Shown here: in pieces, positions 19,601 through 26,990 of the stretch | Position numbering within the stretch: the first letter of the stretch is position 1 | Layout of the letters: each line of letters opens with the position of its first letter | Assembly: GCA_031404155.1 (NCBI GenBank) | Contig: JANNGZ010000261.1 | Span: 1 to 26,990 of the forward strand | DNA: 26,990 nucleotides | Direction of reading: 5' to 3' | From: JANNGZ01 sp031404155 | Lineage (GTDB): Bacteria; Pseudomonadota; Gammaproteobacteria; Burkholderiales; Burkholderiaceae_C | Notes under the pieces: generated by a model | The model's input: only the letters and a program-made list of their open reading frames with translations | The model's database searches: none | What the model was told of the DNA's origin: nothing | Program-made: the position numbers and the translations under genes

Positions 19601-21777
19601 GGTGTGTTGAGCTTCATCGCCGCGCCGAACTACGAGGCACCCGCCGACGCGGGGGGCGACAACGTCTACGACGTGACCGTGCAGGTGAGCGATGGCTCGC
19701 TCAGCGACAGCCAGGCGATCGCCGTCACGGTGACCTCGGTGAACGACAACACGCCGCTGATCACCAGCAACGGCGGCGGCGCCATCGCTGCGACCAGCGT
19801 TGCAGAGAACGCCACGACGGTCACCACGGTCAGCGCGACGGACGCCGACCTGCCTTCGCAAACGCTGGCTTACTCGATCAGCGGTGGTGCCGACGCCGCG
19901 CTGTTCACGATCAATGCCAGCAGCGGCGCCTTGAGTTTCATCGCCGCGCCGAACTTCGAAGCACCTGCCGACTCGGGTACCGACAACACCTACGACCTGA
20001 TCGTGCAGGTGAGTGACGGCACCCTCAGCGACAGCCAGACGCTCGCGGTCACGGTGACGCCGGTGAACGACAACGCACCCCTGATCACCAGCGATGGTGG
20101 CGCGGCAAGCGCCGCCGTCAACGTCGCCGAGAACAGCAGCGGGGTCACCACGGTGAGCGCGATCGATGCCGACCTGCCGGCGGCGACGCTGAGCTTTTCG
20201 ATCACCGGGGGCGCCGACGCCGCGCGGTTCACGATCGACGCCAGCAGCGGTGTTTTGAGCTTCCTCGTGGCACCGGACTTCGACGTGCCCGCAGACGCCG
20301 GCGCCGACAACCTCTACGACGTGGTGGTGCAGGTCAGCGACAGCACACTCAGCGACAGTCAGGCCGTCGCGGTGACCGTGACCGCGCTCAACGACAACAC
20401 GCCGGTGATCACCAGCCGCGGCGGTGCCGCATCGGCGCTGCTCAACGGCCTCGAAAACGCCGCCGCGGTGAGCACGGTCACCGCCACCGACGCCGACCTG
20501 CCCACAACGAGCTTGAGCTACCGCATCGCCGGAGGCGTCGACGCCGCGCTCTTCAGCATCGACGCGGCCACCGGCGCGCTGAGTTTTGCCACCGCGCCCG
20601 ACTTCGAGACGCCGCAGGATGCCGACGCGGACAACGTCTACGACGTGGTGGTGCAGGTCAGCGACGGCGGACGCAGCGACACCCAGTCCTTGCGCGTCGT
20701 GATCGGAAATTCCAACGAAGCGGCCACGCTGTCGGTGACCTCGAGGCCGATCGACGAAAACGCGCCCGCCGGCACCCTGGTGGCCACCGTCACTGCGTCG
20801 GACCCCGACGCCGGCGAAGTCTTCCGCTTCGACCTGCTGCGCGATGCCGCCGGGCGCTTTGCGATCGACCCGGCCAGCGGCCGCATTGTTCTGGCGCAGG
20901 GCGCGATGTTGGCTTTCGAAGCGCAGTCCAGCTTCGACCTGCTGGTGCGTGTCACCGACGCCAGCGGCATCGGTGTCGAGCAAACCGTGCGCATCAACCT
21001 GGTCGACGTGCCGGAGTCTGCTGGCGGCGGCTCGCTGAACGCGCCGCTGCCCACGGTGCAGGCGTCCACGCTGCCAGAGAACGACCGCGAACGTGCCTTC
21101 GACCTGGGTGGCTTGCCCGCCGACGCCGGCGTGCCAGTGGGCCCCTCGCCGGCACGCGCTTCGAGCGGCGAGGCCACCGACTCGGCGGGCGGCTTTTCCG
21201 CGCTCGGCGGTGGCGGCGATGCTGCCTCAGGCGACCGAGGCGCCCATGTCGTGGGCTCGCCGGTGCTGCCGCATCGGCGCGAACTCGAGGGCACGGCCGG
21301 TCTGGTGCCCACCGTGTCCTTCGACGCGCTGGCGCTGGCGGTGGGCGATGTGTCGCTGCTCGCCGCCTCGTTCGACACCTCGGTGGCGGGCGGTGCCGCC
21401 AACGCGATCGGAATGCGCCTGAGCACCCTGCTTTACCGCAGCGCGCCGGTCGAGGTCGACGCGGGCGACATGGTGGCGCCGCGGAGCAGCGTCGAGCAAC
21501 TCGCGAGCATGGTTCAGGACCCGGTGAACGTGGCCAGCGTCACCTTCACCGCCGGCTTCATCTGGTGGCTCACCCGCAGCGGCGGCCTGATCACCACGAT
21601 GTTGATGGGCGTGCCCGCATGGCGCCATGTCGACCTGCTGCCGGTGTTGGCGCGGCCGGCCGATGACGACGACGAGCCCGAAGACCTCGACACCCGGCAC
21701 ACCGCCTTTGACGACAGTGCGCTGGCCGACTTGTTCGACCGCCGGCCCGAGGCCCGCCGCCCCATGGAACCCCCGCG

Positions 21778-21781
<4 letters not shown>
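7670..21781 (+). CDS. Giant surface adhesin: EPR-x-L motif, DUF4347, beta-helix, LamG-like and cadherin-like repeats (4703 aa)
   Basis: The N-terminus (MKLLRRLTHLSRYLFGHRAE) is basic, without a classical signal peptide. EPRILYSAD (29-37) resembles the LEPR-XLL motif found near the start of very long exoproteins. Domains follow in order: DUF4347 (about 81-254; VVFVDAAVPDAQALLDG, IHIVSHGASGQLRLG, ILIYGCDVGAG); two parallel beta-helix modules (255-706 and 707-1127); cadherin-like repeats from 1128; a 121-residue module (1236-1356); a LamG/concanavalin-like domain (about 1573-1780) plus a short Ig-like module; then repeats to 4355 and a divergent cadherin-like unit. The repeats keep the cadherin calcium signature: AEN, TDAD, DYE/NYE and NDN. 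The C-terminus has a hydrophobic stretch (4621-4660; FTAGFIWWL, LITTMLMGVPAW) and an acidic tail (DDDDEPEDLD). No RTX, LPXTG, PEP-CTERM or autotransporter domain is visible. It probably mediates calcium-dependent surface adhesion or aggregation. The ribosome site is weak (AGG, 9 nt). The stop overlaps the cyclase start. Confidence 0.9.
8432..11050 (+). repeat. Duplicated beta-helix module in the giant adhesin
   Basis: Two modules of about 452 and 421 residues share the same order of motifs. Each begins with a SLRQAI / SLREAI segment, continues with SALPTITG / SVLPTITG and a DFAGEPV / DYAGAPV line, and carries GNWIGT and GNYIGT turns. Both then have NTIGG ... RNVIS/RNVVS turns and a GIDLG-xxGxTANDxxxD line followed by LQNFP. 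Both close with STSEF. The second copy is shorter by some helix turns. They look like an intragenic duplication followed by divergence. Confidence 0.8.
11051..20731 (+). repeat. Array of 22 cadherin-like units of exactly 324 bp (108 aa), with interspersed modules
   Basis: Anchoring on the codon for I in ITSNGG, units begin at 11051, 11738, 12062, 13304, 13946, 14270, 14912, 15236, 15560, 16202, 16526 and then every 324 bp from 17168 to 20408 (11 in a row). Four second-type units of 318 bp (106 aa; EFD ... NENAANG ... SDADATTN ... LLDREAA) lie at 13628, 14594, 15884 and 16850, and a divergent relative follows 20732. Breaks in the array are a 363-bp module at 11375-11737 and the LamG-like/Ig-like block at about 12386-13303. 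The lengths are conserved without a single-codon indel at every unit I measured. Confidence 0.9.
13628..18139 (+). repeat. Higher-order 2256-bp duplication within the cadherin-like array
   Basis: Call the 108-aa units A and the 106-aa units B. The order B-A-A-B-A-A-A occurs twice, at 13628-15883 and 15884-18139, giving a period of 2256 bp (752 aa). The first B of each copy shares NTITYSLDV and GGRFAIHGATGVVTVADGTL. The second B of each copy shares EFDTTAVSDT and GTLVGITAFASDADATTNS. The A unit just before the second B shares VAPNREAPADAGA in both copies. This supports one block duplication after the two B types had diverged. Confidence 0.75.
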
Positions 21782-23355
<1,574 letters not shown>

Positions 23356-23368
23356 AGGTCCGCACCCC

Positions 23369-25234
23369 ATGAAGCACCGCCCCTCCCAAAGTCAGTTGTT
23401 GCGCGCCGACCGCACCGCGAAAGTGGTGCTGGCTGGCCTGATCGCCCTGGCGCTGCTGCCGCCCTTGCTTTGGTCCACGGTGTCGGTCCTGCGCACGCAG
23501 CGCCAGCTGCACGAGGTGGTGCACTCGGTGGCCTGGCTCGCCGAACGCGGCGCCGACGGCGAGCGTTGGCTCGCGGTGCCGCCGTTCGAGGTTGAACATG
23601 AACGGCGCGAGCTGATCGGCGCGGACCACAAGCTGCTCGCCGCCGAAGGTGCCCCGATCGCCAGCGACTGGCTGGCGCTGAGCGTGCGGCACGAGCTGCC
23701 CCCCGCTGCGGGCCGCGCCAGCGCGGTGCAAGTCTCCCGCTCGCTCGCCGCAACCCTGGTCAGCAGCCTGCTGGTGGCCCTGGCCAGCTGCGGCCTGGCC
23801 TTCGGCTTGTGGAGCGGCGCGTTCAGGCGGCCGATGGCCGCATTGCGCCGCGCCGAGGTCCGGGTGTTGGCGATGGCGCATGTGGATGCGCTCACCGGCC
23901 TGCTCAACCGCGACGGCCTGCGCTGCCAATTGCAGCGTGCGCTCGAGCAAGTGGGCGGCTCGCGGCGCACCGTGGGCGTGTTGTTGATCGACCTGGACCG
24001 CTTTCGCGTCGTCAACGACACCCTCGGCCAACCCGCCGGCGACGCGCTGCTGCGCGGCGTGGCCGACCGCATGCGCGCGGTGACCCGCGACGGCGACGTG
24101 CTGGCGCGGCTGGGCGCGGACCAGTTCGCAATCCAGGTGCGCGGCATCTCGGGCACGCAGGCCTTGATCGCGATGGCGCGTAACTTACTTCGCGCCTTCG
24201 AGCCGCCCTATGCGCTGGACGGGCGCGACACGATCGCGATGATGAGCATCGGCGTGGCCGTGGCCGGCGAGCAGGCCGGCACGGTCGACGAGCTGCTCAG
24301 CTGCGCCGACGCTGCGATGCGCAGCGCCAAGGCCAGCGGCGGTGGGCGCTTCCGCGTCTACGAGCCGGAGATGCAGGTGGACCCGGCCATGCGCCTGGAC
24401 ATGCCGATGCGGCTGAAGCGCGCCTTTCAGGCCAACGAGTTTTTTGTCGTCTACCAGCCGATCGTCGAAGCCGATGGGCGCGAGATCATTGCGGTGGAGG
24501 CGCTGCTGCGCTGGCAGGACCCGCAGCGCGGTGAGGTGATGCCTTCGGAATTCATCCCGGCGCTGGAACAAACCGGTCTGATCGTGCAGGTGGGGCGTTG
24601 GGTGCTCGAACAATCCTGCCGCTGCGGCGTGGCCTGGATGCGCGAGGGTGTCAACGACCTGGTGCTCTCGGTGAACGTGTCGCCGCGCCAGTTTGCCGAA
24701 GCCGACTTCGTGCAGACGGTGACCGATGTGCTCGCCGCCACCGGCTTCCCGGCGCAGCGCTTGCAGCTCGAGGTGACCGAAGGCCTGTTGCTCGACCCCA
24801 CGCCACAGAGCCTGGAAAAGCTCGACCGCCTGGCCGCTGGCGGCGTGCGCCTCGCGGTGGACGACTTTGGCATGGGCTATTCGTCGCTCGCCTACCTCAA
24901 GCGCTTCAGGCTGCACACCTTGAAGATCGACCGCATGTTCGTGCGCGACATTCCGATGCATCGGCAGGACGCCGCGATCGTGCGTGCGATCGTCGACCTG
25001 GGCCATGGCCTGGGCCTGCGGGTCACCGCCGAAGGTGTCGAAAAGGCCGAGCAGTTCCACGAGTTGCGCCGGCTCGGCTGCGACTCGATGCAGGGCTACC
25101 TGTTCTCGCGCCCGGTCTCCGCGCCGCGCATGGGGCAGATGCTGGCCCAGCCGCCGCTGGAGCTCGGCGGCGGCCGGCTCACCGGCGCGCCGACGACGAT
25201 GGCCGCGCCGCTGGACGCGATCGCCCCAGCCTGA
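23369..25234 (+). CDS. Membrane GGDEF-EAL protein: degenerate cyclase, likely active c-di-GMP phosphodiesterase
   Basis: This 621-residue protein has transmembrane helices at about 17-40 and 125-148 around a periplasmic loop of about 85 residues, then GGDEF and EAL domains. The GGDEF signature is GADQF (249-253), so cyclase activity is unlikely. RDGD (240-243), exactly five residues upstream, keeps the RxxD inhibitory-site pattern, so it may still bind c-di-GMP. The EAL domain looks catalytically complete: VEALLRW (376-382), NVSPRQF, LEVTEGLLL, VDDFGMGYSSLAYLKRF (497-513), LKIDRMF with K519, TAEGVE with E555 and MQGYLFSRP with Q575. It should hydrolyse c-di-GMP to pGpG. It starts 13 bp after the cyclase gene with GAAGG as ribosome site. 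Paired with the cyclase, it would oppose it or transmit a LapD-like signal; no LapG-type protease gene is present. Confidence 0.92.
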   Translation: MKHRPSQSQLLRADRTAKVVLAGLIALALLPPLLWSTVSVLRTQRQLHEVVHSVAWLAERGADGERWLAVPPFEVEHERRELIGADHKLLAAEGAPIASDWLALSVRHELPPAAGRASAVQVSRSLAATLVSSLLVALASCGLAFGLWSGAFRRPMAALRRAEVRVLAMAHVDALTGLLNRDGLRCQLQRALEQVGGSRRTVGVLLIDLDRFRVVNDTLGQPAGDALLRGVADRMRAVTRDGDVLARLGADQFAIQVRGISGTQALIAMARNLLRAFEPPYALDGRDTIAMMSIGVAVAGEQAGTVDELLSCADAAMRSAKASGGGRFRVYEPEMQVDPAMRLDMPMRLKRAFQANEFFVVYQPIVEADGREIIAVEALLRWQDPQRGEVMPSEFIPALEQTGLIVQVGRWVLEQSCRCGVAWMREGVNDLVLSVNVSPRQFAEADFVQTVTDVLAATGFPAQRLQLEVTEGLLLDPTPQSLEKLDRLAAGGVRLAVDDFGMGYSSLAYLKRFRLHTLKIDRMFVRDIPMHRQDAAIVRAIVDLGHGLGLRVTAEGVEKAEQFHELRRLGCDSMQGYLFSRPVSAPRMGQMLAQPPLELGGGRLTGAPTTMAAPLDAIAPA

Positions 25235-25250
25235 GCTGGACGGCGCTCAG
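25231..25250. terminator. Inverted repeat across the convergent gene ends
   Basis: CTGAGC (25231-25236) and GCTCAG (25245-25250) form a 6-bp stem with an 8-nt loop. The element spans the stop codons of both convergent genes, which are only 12 bp apart. There is no T-run on either side, so it is at best a weak bidirectional terminator. Confidence 0.25.
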
Positions 25251-25882
25251 TGCCGGGCCGTCGGCGGGCTGAGAATGCGGTCGGTGGCCGCCACCGCGAG
25301 CGCCGAGAGCAAGAAGGTGACGTGGATCGCGGTCTGCCAGAGCAGCACCTTCTCGCTGTAGTTGTCGGCGTTGATGAAGGTCTTGAGCAGGTGGATCGAG
25401 CTGATGCCGATGATTGCGGTGGCCAGCTTCACCTTCAGCACCGAGGCATTGACATGGCTCAGCCATTCCGGCTGGTCGGGGTGGTCTTCCAGGTTCATCC
25501 GGCTGACAAAGGTTTCGTAGCCGCCGACGATGACCATGATCAGCAGGTTGCTGATCATGACCACGTCGATCAGCCCGAGCACCACCAGCATGATCACCGT
25601 CTCGTTGAGCTTGGGCGCCTCGACGCTGGTGACGGTGCCGGCCGCATCCCGGATCTCGGGCAGCTTGTAGCCGATGCTCTTGATCAGCGTGTCCAGCGCC
25701 TCCTTGCTGCCGAACACCGCCTCGATCAGGTGGGTGAGTTCGACCCAGAAGTGGAAGACATAAACGCACTGCGCGGCGATCAAGCCCAGGTACAGCGGCA
25801 ATTGCAGCCAGCGGCTCATGAAGATGAACCGGGGCAGCGGCGGCATGCGGCGGGAAACGGCGGGGTCTTTGGTCTGGGCCAT
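25247..25882 (-). CDS. UPF0114 / TIGR00645 (YqhA-like) integral membrane protein
   Basis: This 211-residue protein is read on the minus strand from ATG 25882. Four hydrophobic segments are visible: about 25-46 (LQLPLYLGLIAAQCVYVFHF), 95-121 (VIMLVVLGLIDVVMISNLLI), 150-168 and 179-200. SNLLIMVIVGGYETFVSRM is the family hallmark, and WLSHVNASVLKVKLATAIIG and SSIHLLKTFI are also typical. The family is widespread in proteobacteria (Escherichia coli YqhA); no biochemical role is established to my knowledge. The predicted loop at about 60-90 carries acidic and basic residues. No clear Shine-Dalgarno is visible, so a different start within the first 25 codons cannot be excluded. It converges on the c-di-GMP phosphodiesterase gene and diverges from acsA. 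Confidence 0.9.
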   Translation of the reverse strand: MAQTKDPAVSRRMPPLPRFIFMSRWLQLPLYLGLIAAQCVYVFHFWVELTHLIEAVFGSKEALDTLIKSIGYKLPEIRDAAGTVTSVEAPKLNETVIMLVVLGLIDVVMISNLLIMVIVGGYETFVSRMNLEDHPDQPEWLSHVNASVLKVKLATAIIGISSIHLLKTFINADNYSEKVLLWQTAIHVTFLLSALAVAATDRILSPPTARH

Positions 25883-25916
25883 CGGGTGTTTTGTTGGGGA
25901 TTTTCCGGTGCGGCGG

Positions 25917-25922
25917 ATTCTA
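25917..25922 (-). promoter_or_regulatory. Possible -10 element for the UPF0114 gene
   Basis: On the minus strand TAGAAT matches TATAAT at five of six positions and would give a leader of about 28 nt. No good -35 hexamer is seen 16-18 bp upstream, so the assignment is weak. Confidence 0.3.
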
Positions 25923-25942
25923 GGGGGCGGAGCATGATCGGC

Positions 25943-25979
25943 CCGTGGCCACGGCGCCGAGTCAGCACTTCGTAAGTGC
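25943..25979. promoter_or_regulatory. Two palindromes in the divergent UPF0114 / acsA control region
   Basis: CCGTGGCCACGG (25943-25954) is a perfect 12-bp palindrome. GCACTT-CGT-AAGTGC (25965-25979) is a perfect 6-bp inverted repeat with a 3-nt centre. Both lie in the 147-bp gap between divergent genes, about 50-90 bp before the acsA start. They could be operators or, for the second, a leader hairpin. I recognise no specific regulator site. Confidence 0.35.
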
Positions 25980-26029
25980 CCGACCCTAAGGTGCCCCGGC
26001 CCAATCAGACCCACTTCAGGAGACACCCG

Positions 26030-26990
26030 ATGAGCGCTGCCGCCGACCATGTTCCGCAGGAGTTGAAAGCTTACCCGCCGCCGCAAGCGCTGGCGCGGGA
26101 CGCCCATGTGTCGGGGCGGGCCGCCTACGACAAGCTGGTGGCCGAGGCCGACGCCGACTACGACGGCTACTGGAGCCGCCTGGCGCGCGAGTTCGTGAGC
26201 TGGAAAAAGCCACCCACCAAGGGGCTGGACGAAAGCAACGCGCCCTTCTTCAAGTGGTTCGAAGACGGCACGCTGAACGTCTCCTACAACTGCCTGGACC
26301 GCAACGTCGAGGCCGGCCTGGGCAACAAGACGGCGATCATCTTCGAGGCCGACGACGGCGCGGTGACCAATATCAGCTACAGCGAGCTGCTGGCCAAGGT
26401 CTGCCAGATGGCCAATTCGCTCAAGGCATGCGGCGTCAAGAAGGGCGACCGGGTGCTGATCTACATGTCGATGAGCATCGAAGGCGTGGCCGCGATGCAG
26501 GCCTGCGCGCGCATCGGCGCCACGCACTCGGTGGTCTTCGGCGGCTTCTCGGCGCAAAGCCTGCGCGACCGCATCGAAGACGCCGGCGCGGTGATGGTGA
26601 TCACCGCCGACGAGCAGGCGCGCGGCGGCAAGTCTCTTCCGCTGAAGGCCATCGTCGACGAAGCCCTTGCGCTCGGTGGTTGCGATTCGATCCGCGACGT
26701 GATCGTCTACAAGCGCACCGGCGGCAAGGTGGCCTGGACCGCGCCGCGCGACAAGTGGCTGCACGAGCTCACCGCCAAGGAAAGCAGCAGCTGCGAGCCG
26801 GAGTGGGTGGGCGCGGAACACCCGCTGTTCCTGCTCTACACCTCGGGCTCCACCGGCAAGCCCAAGGGCGTGCAGCATTCCAGCGGCGGCTACCTGCTGT
26901 TTGCCGCGCTCACCACCAAGTGGACCTTCGACCTGAAGCCCGACGACGTGTTCTGGTGCACCGCCGACATCGGCTGGGTGACCGGCCACA
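26030..26990 (+). CDS. acsA: Acetate-CoA ligase (acetyl-CoA synthetase), N-terminal half (runs off the right edge)
   Basis: The reading frame from ATG 26030 continues to the window end (320 codons) without a stop. AGGAGA at 26018-26023 lies 6 nt before the ATG. The product carries the acetyl-CoA synthetase N-terminal region (SWKKPPTKGL, FFKWFEDGTLNVSYNCLDRN), then THSVVFGGFSAQSLRDRI, RGGK (199-202, CoA-binding region in this family) and the AMP-binding P-loop YTSGSTGKPKGVQHSSGGYL (270-289), followed by FWCTADIGWVTGH. The enzyme activates acetate to acetyl-CoA via acetyl-AMP, using ATP, in the cytoplasm. The full-length family is about 650 residues, so about half is present. The catalytic C-terminal domain with the acetylated lysine lies beyond the window. 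Confidence 0.96.
   Translation, partial: MSAAADHVPQELKAYPPPQALARDAHVSGRAAYDKLVAEADADYDGYWSRLAREFVSWKKPPTKGLDESNAPFFKWFEDGTLNVSYNCLDRNVEAGLGNKTAIIFEADDGAVTNISYSELLAKVCQMANSLKACGVKKGDRVLIYMSMSIEGVAAMQACARIGATHSVVFGGFSAQSLRDRIEDAGAVMVITADEQARGGKSLPLKAIVDEALALGGCDSIRDVIVYKRTGGKVAWTAPRDKWLHELTAKESSSCEPEWVGAEHPLFLLYTSGSTGKPKGVQHSSGGYLLFAALTTKWTFDLKPDDVFWCTADIGWVTGH

Noticed and set aside
11051..20731. CRISPR-like or satellite repeat array
   Set aside because: The repeats are 324 bp, lie in frame in one long coding sequence and encode cadherin-like domains, so they are protein repeats.
16148..20983. A 1611-codon antisense open frame across the repeat array, and similar long antisense frames at 8279-10519, 10889-12976 and 13250-16108
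   Set aside because: They mirror the repeat codons of the giant adhesin and translate to monotonous Arg/Val/Gly/Asp/His-rich repeats with no family resemblance. Long antisense frames are expected opposite GC-rich repetitive genes.
25247..26989. A single 580-codon minus-strand protein covering the UPF0114 gene and the region opposite acsA
   Set aside because: Only the last 211 codons match UPF0114. The upstream part is antisense to acsA and passes through the promoter region, so the start at 25882 was chosen.

Overview
The window looks chromosomal and comes from a high-GC betaproteobacterium, most likely a Burkholderiales member of the Comamonadaceae / Leptothrix-Rubrivivax type. This rests on three things: G/C-biased third codon positions throughout, housekeeping proteins (class I fumarase, UPF0114 protein, acetate-CoA ligase) that read as betaproteobacterial, and palindromic mosaic repeats of a kind I associate with these genomes. 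No rRNA, tRNA, CRISPR array, transposase or phage gene was seen.

Layout. At the left edge, on the minus strand, is the 5' part of a class I fumarate hydratase gene (1-452). A 427-bp divergent intergenic region follows. From 880 to 25234 seven plus-strand genes run with gaps of 14 bp or less, or direct overlaps, the only larger gap being filled by a duplicated minicistron element. They look like one transcription unit of about 24 kb: (1) a GAF-TM-HlyD-type adaptor; (2) a PqqD-like / M50 metalloprotease / HlyD-like fusion; (3) a shortened SecA-like ATPase; (4) a second periplasmic adaptor with a signal peptide; (5) a 4703-residue surface protein; (6) a PAS-GGDEF diguanylate cyclase; (7) a GGDEF-EAL protein with a degenerate cyclase motif and an intact phosphodiesterase site. 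On the right, a convergent UPF0114 (YqhA-like) membrane protein gene (25247-25882, minus) is followed by the divergent, truncated acsA (from 26030).

How the genes may work together. The giant protein starts with a basic segment and an EPR-x-L-x-SA motif resembling the LEPR-XLL family. It continues with a DUF4347 domain, two beta-helix modules, a LamG-like insert and 22 cadherin-like units of exactly 108 residues, and ends in a hydrophobic segment plus an acidic tail. It has no RTX repeats, LPXTG, PEP-CTERM or autotransporter barrel. No ABC ATPase or TolC-like channel is encoded nearby. Instead it sits directly behind an extra SecA-like motor and three proteins with HlyD-like modules, one fused to a site-2-type protease. 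I infer a dedicated export/anchoring machine for this adhesin, tuned by the c-di-GMP enzymes translated from the same operon. I do not recall an experimental description of such a system; this is the most interesting part of the window.

Two DNA-level oddities lie inside the operon: a perfect 83-bp tandem duplication that forms a chain of stop-start-overlapping 27-codon minicistrons between the protease and SecA-like genes, and a palindromic repeat embedded in frame in the signal peptide of the second adaptor.
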